DNA from: Synechococcus elongatus PCC 11801
Lineage (GTDB): Bacteria > Cyanobacteriota > Cyanobacteriia > Synechococcales > Synechococcaceae
NCBI RefSeq assembly: GCF_003846445.2
Contig: NZ_CP030139.2
Span: 2,335,223 to 2,399,222 of the forward strand
DNA length: 64,000 nucleotides
Reading direction: 5' to 3'
Numbering within the stretch: position 1 is the first letter of the stretch; every line of letters starts with the position of its first letter. Of this stretch, positions 17,823 to 25,308 are shown in pieces. Made by a program: the position numbers and the translations under genes. The notes beneath the pieces were generated by a model that was not told the DNA's origin, did not search any database, and was given only the letters and a program-made list of their open reading frames with translations.

Positions 17823-18974
17823 ATGGTTAAATTTTCAATTGTTATTCCCACTCGAGAGCGGCTAGGAACTCTAATCCATACGCTTCCAGCTTGCTTGAGA
17901 ATTGAGAGAGATGATGTTGAGTTTGTTGTTTGCGATAACTTTAGCCAAGATGGTACGGCAGATTACTTAGAGACTATCAAAGATCCTCGAGTAAGAAAAT
18001 ATCGCACAAATCAAAGACTTTCTATGAAAGACAACTTTGAGCATGGTCTCACCCGTGCTCAAGGTGCATATCTCTGTTTTATAGGAGATGATGATCTAAT
18101 CATTCCTTATCTTTTCTCACTTATCGAGCAAGAGATAGAAAATAACATAGAAACAGTCTGTTGGAATCGCTGGGTTTATTATTGGCCAGACTCTTACGAA
18201 TCGCCTAATACATTAATCATCAATGATCATAATTTTAGGGTAGCGTTAAGCTCAAAGAGAGTATTAGATGCTTCCTTACGTTACTTCTTAAATTATCAAA
18301 ACCTACCCTCTCTCTACAACTCATTTACTCATCGAGAAGTTTTTCAAAGAGTAATTAATTATAACTGTTCAAATTTAAAAACTGAAAATTTTTACCCTCA
18401 AGAAGCAATTTCTCCTGATGTATTCTCTGCTTTACAGATTCTGAGGTTTACTAATTCCTTTGTTCACATGGGTCTTCCTTTTACAGTTTCAGGAATATCA
18501 AAATCAAGTAATGGTGCAGGAGTTGCGAATAACTCTGAAGAATCACAAAAATTTGTTCAAGAGTTGCAAGTTAAACAACTAAGCGATCTTTTAAACGTAG
18601 CATTATTATCACTAAAAGATCAAAAGATGTCGTATCATATTACCAATTTAAGTGATTACATATGTTTTATTTTAAATTACATGTCAGAAGATTTACAAGA
18701 AGATATTTTTCTCGACCTAATTACATCAGGATGTAGAACTCTTTTAGAAATAGGGAATATTGATGCTGATGCTGCAATGCGATTGATTACTGATCATGGT
18801 ATTTCCACATCAATTATCAATAGTAGAATTAACCTGCTTGATCAAGGATTTTATACATTATTTAGAGTGCCAATGTTCAATAGAGTGGTGATTGATGGTG
18901 ATGAATATGGCTTTAGAAACTCTTTTGATACATCTATATTCTTAGACAATTATTTAGGCTCTTTGCTGTCCTAA
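17823..18974 (+). CDS. Glycosyltransferase family 2 protein
   Basis: A 383-residue GT-A enzyme. The N-terminal domain has FSIVIPTRERLGTLIHTL, the nucleotide-binding VVCDNFSQDGTADYL and GAYLCFIGDDDLI, whose DDD takes the place of the DxD metal motif. The C-terminal half is unassigned. It probably transfers a sugar to a lipid-linked or protein-linked glycan. The gene is the most AT-rich in the window and has no HIP1 site, supporting recent acquisition. Donor and acceptor unknown. Confidence 0.85.
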   Translation: MVKFSIVIPTRERLGTLIHTLPACLRIERDDVEFVVCDNFSQDGTADYLETIKDPRVRKYRTNQRLSMKDNFEHGLTRAQGAYLCFIGDDDLIIPYLFSLIEQEIENNIETVCWNRWVYYWPDSYESPNTLIINDHNFRVALSSKRVLDASLRYFLNYQNLPSLYNSFTHREVFQRVINYNCSNLKTENFYPQEAISPDVFSALQILRFTNSFVHMGLPFTVSGISKSSNGAGVANNSEESQKFVQELQVKQLSDLLNVALLSLKDQKMSYHITNLSDYICFILNYMSEDLQEDIFLDLITSGCRTLLEIGNIDADAAMRLITDHGISTSIINSRINLLDQGFYTLFRVPMFNRVVIDGDEYGFRNSFDTSIFLDNYLGSLLS

Positions 18975-19092
18975 TAATTATCTAATTTTATAGCCTGCGG
19001 TGGCTAAATTTAATATTCTTCCTTGCGAGCCAAAAATACAGCCAGCTATGAAACAATATGAATATTATCTCTTAGGAAATGACGGTTAAATA

Positions 19093-19611
19093 ATGAAGCT
19101 GCATATCGGTGGTAAAGAGCAGCATCCAGAATGGAAGATTTTTGATGCTTTGGAGCGGCCAGAGGTTGACTTTGTGGGGAATGCCGCTGACTTGAGCCAG
19201 TTCGCGGATAATTCGATCGAGGCAATTTATGCGAGCCATGTGCTGGAGCATTTTCATCATTCACTCGGGAATGAGTTGGTGTCGGTATTACAGGAGTGGC
19301 GACGAGTTTTGCAGCCAGAGGGCAAGCTTTATATCAGTGTGCCGGATTTACAGACTCTGAGTTGGCTGTTTTTAAGCCCGATGGCTGGATTTCAGCATCG
19401 TTTACAGATTATGCGAATGCTATTTGGGGGACAGGTTGATCAGTATGATGTCCACAAAGTTGGGTTTGATTGCGAGATCTTATTTGCTTATTTACAAGCG
19501 GCAGAGTTTTCTGACTACGAGCGAGTCGAGAACTTTGAACTCTTCCAAGATTGTAGTAGTTTAATATTCTTAGGTTATCCAATTAGCCTTAACGTCGTTG
19601 CGGTTAAATAA
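19093..19611 (+). CDS. Class I SAM-dependent methyltransferase
   Basis: A 172-residue short methyltransferase (type 11-like) beginning KLHIGGKEQHPEWKIFDA, with the acidic VDFVGNAADLSQFADNSIEAIYASHVLEHF loop and WRRVLQPEGKLYISVPDL. Such short proteins are common in O-antigen and glycan clusters and likely methylate a glycan or sugar nucleotide. The GC content is higher than that of both AT-rich neighbours, adding to the mosaic look of the cluster. Confidence 0.8.
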   Translation: MKLHIGGKEQHPEWKIFDALERPEVDFVGNAADLSQFADNSIEAIYASHVLEHFHHSLGNELVSVLQEWRRVLQPEGKLYISVPDLQTLSWLFLSPMAGFQHRLQIMRMLFGGQVDQYDVHKVGFDCEILFAYLQAAEFSDYERVENFELFQDCSSLIFLGYPISLNVVAVK

Positions 19612-19615
19612 ATCC

Positions 19616-21517
19616 ATGAGTACTCAAAGTGATTGCTCAGCAAAGAATTATTACCAGCAAGCGATCGAGCAATGGAAATTGGGAGAGCAGAAGTTAGCAC
19701 TTCTATTTTTTAAAAAAGCAGTGAGAGCAGAGTCTAATAATGCTCACTACTGGTATGCCCTAGCTGGTACATATCACATACAGAAAAAGTATCGTGCTGC
19801 TCGATTTTGTTTTGAACAATCACTCAAATTTAATCCCAGTCAGGATGATATTAAAATTTTTCTATGCGAAATATGTTACTCACTAACAGATCACAAATCT
19901 GTTGCTTATTATGCTAGGCAAATAGACTTTAACAAAATTCAAAATCTGGAAATTCTTTATAAAATTGCATGTTCTTTCAAGGAGCTTGGTCAACTAGAGC
20001 AAACTGGTAAAATCTGCTCTCAAATTTTATCACTAGATGATGACTTTTGGCAGGCAAAGCTACTTGCTGCTGAGGTACTAAGAATAAAAGGTTACGCAGG
20101 AGAAGCAAAAATATTAGTTCTAGAATTGATAGCTCAACAACCTACTATTGGTAAGTTTTGGAATGAACTCGGTATTAACGAAGTTGATCTAGCTCACGAA
20201 GAGGAAGCTTTATTCGCATTTTCTAAAGCAGAGCAATACGTATCAGAGCTAGAGAAACTAATTATAGGAAGTAATTATTTATTTGAATTTTCTAGTGGAC
20301 TTAGAACAGCCAAAGATATTTTAGATGCACATTTACTTTGGACTAAAAAATATTGTAAAGACCAAGATATAAGTTGCCAATCCAGTAACTTCAACTATGT
20401 ACAATCTAAAGATAAGACAAATATTGCCTATCTCTCAGGTGATTTTAAAACACACTCTGTAAGTTATTTTATCGAAGGAATTTTGAAGAATCATTCACGA
20501 GATGAGTTTAACATTATCTTGCTCTCGAATACGCAAGAAGATGAAAAGACAAAAAAGTTCAAAGACTTGGCAGATACTTGGATTGACTTAAAATTAACTG
20601 ATTCTGAAACAACTACTCAGATTATCAAAGAGCTAAATATTGATATTCTTGTTGAGCTTTCTGGACACACAAATGGAAACAAACTTAATATCCTAAGTCC
20701 AAGAGTTGCACCTATTCAAGCTACTTATCTTGGCTACTTTGCTACAACAGGGCTGCCAACAATTGACTACTGGATAACTGACGAAATCGTTCACCCTATT
20801 CATACTTCAGAGCTGGCTACAGAAACTATTATTCGACTGCCTCGGTGCTATCTAGCTTACACTCCACCGACTAACTCTCCAACTGCTGCACTGCCGCCAG
20901 CTATTAACAATGGATACGTTACCTTTGGATCATTTGTTGCAAGTCGAAAAATCAGCGATTATTCAATCCTACTCTGGTCTTCTATTTTGAATGAAATTCC
21001 GAATAGTCAGCTTTTAATAAAGAATCGAAGTTGTCTTAGCGCATTATATCGCTCTGAGTTAATAGAAAAGTTTTCACTCTGTGGAATTAGTTCTCAGCGA
21101 ATTAACTTTAATGAGGCTAAGTTGAACTTAGAGGATCATCTTGCAATGTATAACAAGATTGATATCGCTCTTGATACCTATCCGGCCAGTGGCTGCACAA
21201 CCACCGCCGAAGCGCTCTGGATGGGTGTCCCTGTCCTGACTCGCCTTGGCGATTTAATGGTCAGCCGTAATAGTGCTTCTTTGCTCCATGCCCTGAATCT
21301 TCAAGACTGGATTGCAGAAACCGATGAAGAATACATTGAGAAAGGAGTCCAGTTTGCTCAATCAATCGATCAGCTTGCCCTGTTAAGACAAGGCATGCGA
21401 GAGCGATTTATGCAGTCTGAACTTTATGACTCTCAGGATCTCACCCGACATCTAGAAGACTTTTATCTAAAAGCCTTGCAAGAGAAGCTAAGCGGTAATA
21501 GAGAAGTCAGATTGTAA
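19616..21517 (+). CDS. TPR-containing SPINDLY/OGT-type glycosyltransferase (GT41-like)
   Basis: 633 residues from ATG 19616; a TTG at 19598 is the alternative start. N-terminal TPR-like helices (about 10-240, with YYQQAIEQWKLGEQKLALLF and AHYWYALAGTYHIQKKYRAA) precede a C-terminal OGT/SPINDLY domain (about 260-620: IAYLSGDFKTHSVSYF, VELSGHTNGNKL, PIQATYLGYFATTGLPTIDY, YVTFGSF, IALDTYPASGCTTTAEALWMGVPVL). Family members O-glycosylate proteins at Ser/Thr. The AT-rich sequence changes near 21175 to normal composition for the last 110 codons. Convergent 11-bp overlap with the next gene. Confidence 0.88.
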   Translation: MSTQSDCSAKNYYQQAIEQWKLGEQKLALLFFKKAVRAESNNAHYWYALAGTYHIQKKYRAARFCFEQSLKFNPSQDDIKIFLCEICYSLTDHKSVAYYARQIDFNKIQNLEILYKIACSFKELGQLEQTGKICSQILSLDDDFWQAKLLAAEVLRIKGYAGEAKILVLELIAQQPTIGKFWNELGINEVDLAHEEEALFAFSKAEQYVSELEKLIIGSNYLFEFSSGLRTAKDILDAHLLWTKKYCKDQDISCQSSNFNYVQSKDKTNIAYLSGDFKTHSVSYFIEGILKNHSRDEFNIILLSNTQEDEKTKKFKDLADTWIDLKLTDSETTTQIIKELNIDILVELSGHTNGNKLNILSPRVAPIQATYLGYFATTGLPTIDYWITDEIVHPIHTSELATETIIRLPRCYLAYTPPTNSPTAALPPAINNGYVTFGSFVASRKISDYSILLWSSILNEIPNSQLLIKNRSCLSALYRSELIEKFSLCGISSQRINFNEAKLNLEDHLAMYNKIDIALDTYPASGCTTTAEALWMGVPVLTRLGDLMVSRNSASLLHALNLQDWIAETDEEYIEKGVQFAQSIDQLALLRQGMRERFMQSELYDSQDLTRHLEDFYLKALQEKLSGNREVRL

Positions 21518-24053
21518 TGTGACGAATAATTACATCTGTCATTTTTTGGATCTGGATTTCCCAAGACATTGTTTGGTGAATAGCCGCAGAGTGACCTAAG
21601 GCTTTAGTTTTCTGGTCTTGGTAGTTTTGATAGACCTTTTCTAACCATGCCACGATTTCATCTGGGTCAGATTGTCCCCAGCCTTCCGTGCCGACATAGG
21701 GCTGGTGAGGTTTGACAGGATCTTGAGTTTCTAGAGCATCAATCCCAAATAAATGGATGAGGTCTAGATGACCTGTGTTTTTAGAGAGCAAGGTTGGGAT
21801 TCCACAAGCGATCGCTTCCATTGCTACTAAGTTGGTTCCACCCTCTGCCCGATTTGGGAAAATGGCAGCATGGGCTTCTCGGAGGACATAGGGCATTTGA
21901 AGATTGGGTGTAAAGCCCAAGCAGTAAAAAGAATCCTCTGGCAAGCCATTCTCGATCAGCCATTGACTAATGTTAGATCTAAGATCACCTTCTGTATTGG
22001 GTAAGCCTTGTACATAGCCAGCATGTTGAAGGCCATTCATATACTGAGGTAAAGCAGTGCTCCAATTACAGAGCAATAAAGCGTCTGGATGCTGTTGATG
22101 GAAGCGTTTAAATGCTTCAATGACAATATCCTGCCCTTTGCGGTACTCTAGTTTGCCACCTGAAAAGATGATAAAGCGATCGCCAAAATAACTGGTTGCT
22201 TGGCTCGGCTGAAAAAGTGCAGGGTCTACACCTTGGGGAATGGCGTAGGCATTACCTTGATAATGTGCAGCGACTAGGTCATTACACCATGTTGATCCAG
22301 AGATAATCACAGGGAAGCGCTTTGCTCTCTGCTTGCCTGTGGGTGTTACATAGGTATCTTCCATGAAGATTAAGCCAGCCCTTTGTTCAAGGGGAAATTC
22401 ATACTCTCTAGACTGAAAATCATTCATCATTGCTTGCAAGACCAGCAACTTCTGATCAAGTCCCCGATCAAGTCGCTTTAATACATCATCATCACTCTCA
22501 GGATCGAAAACAGGTAGCTCTAAAACTTGTGGATCAACTAATGGGTGAAGATCCTGCAAATTTAAGTAAGGGCTTTTAAGGCAAATAGGAAACCATGACT
22601 GCCTTTGGTGACGAAGCTGAAGGATAAAATTAGTTCCAAAAACTCCCCAGCCCGTATAAGTTGAAATTAGCCAATCAAACGCGATCGCTCTTGCTTTCTT
22701 TTGATTGCAGTTGTCTATAACTGTCTCTAGACCAGAAGCCTGTTGGATATCTTTTTGAGAAGTTTTTTGATCTGTTTTCAGAGGAACAATAAAATGCTTG
22801 ACAGAATCTTCAGTCAATTGAGTCTTATTCAGTATGAGATTGATTTTGGCTAGTCTCAGATGACTTTCAAGCTGCAAGTCATCTAAATTACTGGTTTCTA
22901 AACTTGCAGCTTCTGTGAGTGGGCTTTGGAACTTGCGAAGTTGTCGGTCTAAACTATTGCCCGGATAGCGAAGATACTGTGTTGTCTCGACATCCACTTG
23001 AAGTCCATTGCAGAAGCGATATAGACAATCTCTTAGTGCAACATCTTCTGTACATCTGAGCCGTTGATAGACCAACTGAGTAGGAAATCCCTCAACAAAC
23101 TGAAAGACTGATCTTCTAACCACTAGATTAATTAGTAGAGAATCTGTGATTCGTTGATGCCACTCTGTCAGGATATCTTCATCTACCTTGACCCCTAAGC
23201 TAACAAAGCCATAGGGCGGACGACCATTGATGTTCCGGATGTACTGGGTAATCTCTTGATCGAGTGAAATGCCCGCATATTCCAGCAGTCGATCTAAAAT
23301 TTGAGGCTGGTCGAGTGAAATTTCTAAGGCCAGAATACCCAAAAGAACATGCTTCTCTAAGAAGAGATCATCCCCATCGCAGAAAAAAAGAATTTCACCT
23401 TGGCTGAAATTAACGCCAGTATTGCGCGCAATACCAGCCCCTCGATTGAAGCGATGACAAACAAGCTGGCAATGAGTTTTGTTGCTGATATAACTCTGGA
23501 CGACAGTAACTGTGTCATCCGTCGAAGCATCATCAACAATGACAACTTCTACGTCATATAAGCTGGAAAAAGGCAGGCTCTCCTGAAAAAATTGGATCGA
23601 TGCCTCAACACTCTGTAACGTTCGCTCAATCTTAGAAGCGCAATTATAGGTGGGGACAATGACAGCCAGCGACCGAGCGGAAGGTTGCCACTGTTGCGGA
23701 AAGTGCTGCAAACAATCGACCAGTTGAGTCGCCAGGGGCTCAGGAATACGCTGCAAATCGGTATTCTGCTTTACTGCCTGCAGGCAAGATTGATGGTACT
23801 TGAGTAATGCACCCAGCAATCCTGTCCGGCAATCTGCTCCGTGGCAAGCAATCTCCTCAATATCAATGCCATTTTCGCTAGCAGCCCAAGCCGCTTCAAT
23901 CAGTGCGGTATTAACCTGTTCTTCCTCAGCCCCTGCCGTATCCAACAAAAGACCAGCTGCTTCCTCAGTGGCTTGTTGCAGTGCTGCACTGATTTGCAGA
24001 ACTGCTTTTTGATCTGGGGAAGCCCAATGCGGACGGAGCCAAAGAAGAGCCAT
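21507..24053 (-). CDS. Two-domain glycosyltransferase (GT2 + GT4)
   Basis: 848 residues. After a Gln/Glu-rich helical N-terminus (1-125) comes a GT2 domain (about 128-360: LAVIVPTYNCASKIERTL, VVIVDDASTDDTV, GIARNTGVNFSQGEILFFCDGDD), then a linker and a C-terminal GT4 domain (about 470-840: FIIFSGGKLEYRKGQDIVIEAF, YVLREAHAAIFPNRAEGGTNLVAMEAIACGIPTLLS). Two transferases in one chain suggest it adds two successive sugars. It faces the pilin genes head-to-head, 84 bp away. Confidence 0.88.
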   Translation of the reverse strand: MALLWLRPHWASPDQKAVLQISAALQQATEEAAGLLLDTAGAEEEQVNTALIEAAWAASENGIDIEEIACHGADCRTGLLGALLKYHQSCLQAVKQNTDLQRIPEPLATQLVDCLQHFPQQWQPSARSLAVIVPTYNCASKIERTLQSVEASIQFFQESLPFSSLYDVEVVIVDDASTDDTVTVVQSYISNKTHCQLVCHRFNRGAGIARNTGVNFSQGEILFFCDGDDLFLEKHVLLGILALEISLDQPQILDRLLEYAGISLDQEITQYIRNINGRPPYGFVSLGVKVDEDILTEWHQRITDSLLINLVVRRSVFQFVEGFPTQLVYQRLRCTEDVALRDCLYRFCNGLQVDVETTQYLRYPGNSLDRQLRKFQSPLTEAASLETSNLDDLQLESHLRLAKINLILNKTQLTEDSVKHFIVPLKTDQKTSQKDIQQASGLETVIDNCNQKKARAIAFDWLISTYTGWGVFGTNFILQLRHQRQSWFPICLKSPYLNLQDLHPLVDPQVLELPVFDPESDDDVLKRLDRGLDQKLLVLQAMMNDFQSREYEFPLEQRAGLIFMEDTYVTPTGKQRAKRFPVIISGSTWCNDLVAAHYQGNAYAIPQGVDPALFQPSQATSYFGDRFIIFSGGKLEYRKGQDIVIEAFKRFHQQHPDALLLCNWSTALPQYMNGLQHAGYVQGLPNTEGDLRSNISQWLIENGLPEDSFYCLGFTPNLQMPYVLREAHAAIFPNRAEGGTNLVAMEAIACGIPTLLSKNTGHLDLIHLFGIDALETQDPVKPHQPYVGTEGWGQSDPDEIVAWLEKVYQNYQDQKTKALGHSAAIHQTMSWEIQIQKMTDVIIRHITI

Positions 24054-24137
24054 GCGGGAATTTTCAGAGCCTGAAATAAAAGTCTGCTGTACGGGTAAGT
24101 TACTTCAAGAACAGCTATCTTGCTGAGGATCTCCTGA

Positions 24138-24572
24138 ATGTCTGATTCCCTCCGTCTCCGTTACCTGCAATATCTCGCTCAGCGCAAAGAAGAAAACGGT
24201 GAAGATAACAAAGGTTTCACCCTTGTTGAATTGCTAGTCGTCATCATTATCGTTGGCATTTTGGCAGCAGTTGCTCTGCCGAACCTGTTAGCTCAAACAG
24301 ATAAAGCCTATGCCTCTGAAGGCAAATCAGCAGTCGGTGCCGCTCTCCGTACTCTGAGTGCAGCAACACTAGATCCCAACTACGTCACAAACGCATCTTG
24401 CACTCAGCTTGGTATTGGTAGTAGTGCAGGTAACTTTAACTTAACATGTGGCAATGCTAGCCAGGTAACAGCTGCTGGAAGTGGCAAAGCAGCGAGTATT
24501 AACGTAACTGGCACGATTGGGACGGATGGCAAGTTTACTGTCATTGCAACCAAGGGTAGTGCAACTCTGTAG
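24138..24572 (+). CDS. pilA: Type IV pilin-like protein PilA (copy 1)
   Basis: A 144-residue major-pilin-type prepilin. A 26-residue charged leader ends in G26, followed by F27-TLVELLVVIIIVGILAAVALP, the class III signal cut by prepilin peptidase PilD, with the conserved E31 five residues into the mature pilin. C88 and C104 can form the C-terminal disulfide. The C-terminal half is rich in Ser, Thr, Asn and Gly. It differs from the copy at 24819 at only three residues (20, 24, 101). A strong terminator follows. Confidence 0.93.
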   Translation: MSDSLRLRYLQYLAQRKEENGEDNKGFTLVELLVVIIIVGILAAVALPNLLAQTDKAYASEGKSAVGAALRTLSAATLDPNYVTNASCTQLGIGSSAGNFNLTCGNASQVTAAGSGKAASINVTGTIGTDGKFTVIATKGSATL

Positions 24573-24607
24573 GTAGCTATCTAGTAATCACTAAGTGTGG
24601 TTCATTT

Positions 24608-24643
24608 AACCTCCTCACAGTAGATGTCTGTGAGGAGGTTTTT
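24608..24643 (+). terminator. Rho-independent terminator after pilA copy 1
   Basis: A perfect 13-bp stem (AACCTCCTCACAG with CTGTGAGGAGGTT), a 7-nt loop and TTT. It separates the two pilin transcripts. Confidence 0.9.
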
Positions 24644-24748
24644 ATTGTCAAATATCAAAAATCATTGATGTGCAGATTTTTGAAAATTCAATAAAAATTA
24701 CTATTTCTTTGCTTAGAGTATAGGCTTAAATCTAAAGTTAAGAAAACT

Positions 24749-24818
24749 TTGACAAGAGGGTTGTACGCAGTTCACATAAACTAGATTAAGGAAGGATCTT
24801 TTGAGAGGATAATTTAAG
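24749..24818 (+). promoter_or_regulatory. Probable promoter and leader of pilA copy 2
   Basis: TTGACA at 24749-24754 lies in an AT-rich 170-bp gap. The -10 is poorly defined (TCACAT to CATAAA near 24772-24780). GAGAGG at 24804-24809 is a good ribosome-binding site for the ATG at 24819. The strong upstream terminator implies independent transcription. Confidence 0.4.
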
Positions 24819-25253
24819 ATGTCTGACTCTCTCCGTCTACGTTATCTGCAATATCTTGCTCAGCGCAAAGAAGAACAAGGGGAAGACGAAAAGGGTTTCA
24901 CCCTGGTCGAGTTGCTGGTCGTCATTATTATCGTTGGTATTTTGGCAGCAGTTGCACTACCGAATCTGCTGGCCCAAACGGATAAAGCTTATGCCTCTGA
25001 AGGTAAATCGGCGGTGGGTGCTGCTCTCCGAACCCTCAGTGCGGCAACACTAGATCCCAACTACGTCACAAACGCATCTTGTACTCAGCTTGGTATTGGT
25101 AGTAGTGCAGGTAACTTTGACCTAACATGTGGCAATGCTAGCCAGGTAACAGCTGCTGGAAGTGGCAAAGCAGCGAGTATTAACGTAACTGGCACGATTG
25201 GGACGGATGGCAAGTTTACTGTCATTGCAACCAAGGGTAGTGCAACTCTCTAA
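24819..25253 (+). CDS. pilA: Type IV pilin-like protein PilA (copy 2)
   Basis: A 144-residue prepilin, 141 residues identical to copy 1 (Q20, E24 and D101 here; N20, N24 and N101 there). It has the same leader length, G26/F27 cleavage site, E31, and C88/C104 pair. At DNA level the 5' half differs from copy 1 at many synonymous positions, but from about 25040 (copy 1: 24361) the two are almost identical, suggesting gene conversion of the 3' half. Either copy may be the main pilus subunit. Confidence 0.93.
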   Translation: MSDSLRLRYLQYLAQRKEEQGEDEKGFTLVELLVVIIIVGILAAVALPNLLAQTDKAYASEGKSAVGAALRTLSAATLDPNYVTNASCTQLGIGSSAGNFDLTCGNASQVTAAGSGKAASINVTGTIGTDGKFTVIATKGSATL

Positions 25254-25270
25254 CAGAGTAACCAATAATG

Positions 25271-25308
25271 ATCCTAAGGACCTTGGGATATTTCCAAGGT
25301 CCTAAGAT
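25271..25308. terminator. Hairpin between convergent pilA copy 2 and TPR gene
   Basis: CTAAGGACCTTGG pairs with CCAAGGTCCTAAG (one mismatch, 6-nt loop). There is no T-run on either side, so it may block read-through or stabilise both 3' ends rather than act as a classic terminator. Confidence 0.5.

Noticed and set aside
24608-24643. Possible Yfr1 core (CUCCUCACA) near pilA
   Set aside because: The sequence is one arm of a perfect 13-bp terminator stem, so it is not a single-stranded Yfr1 motif.
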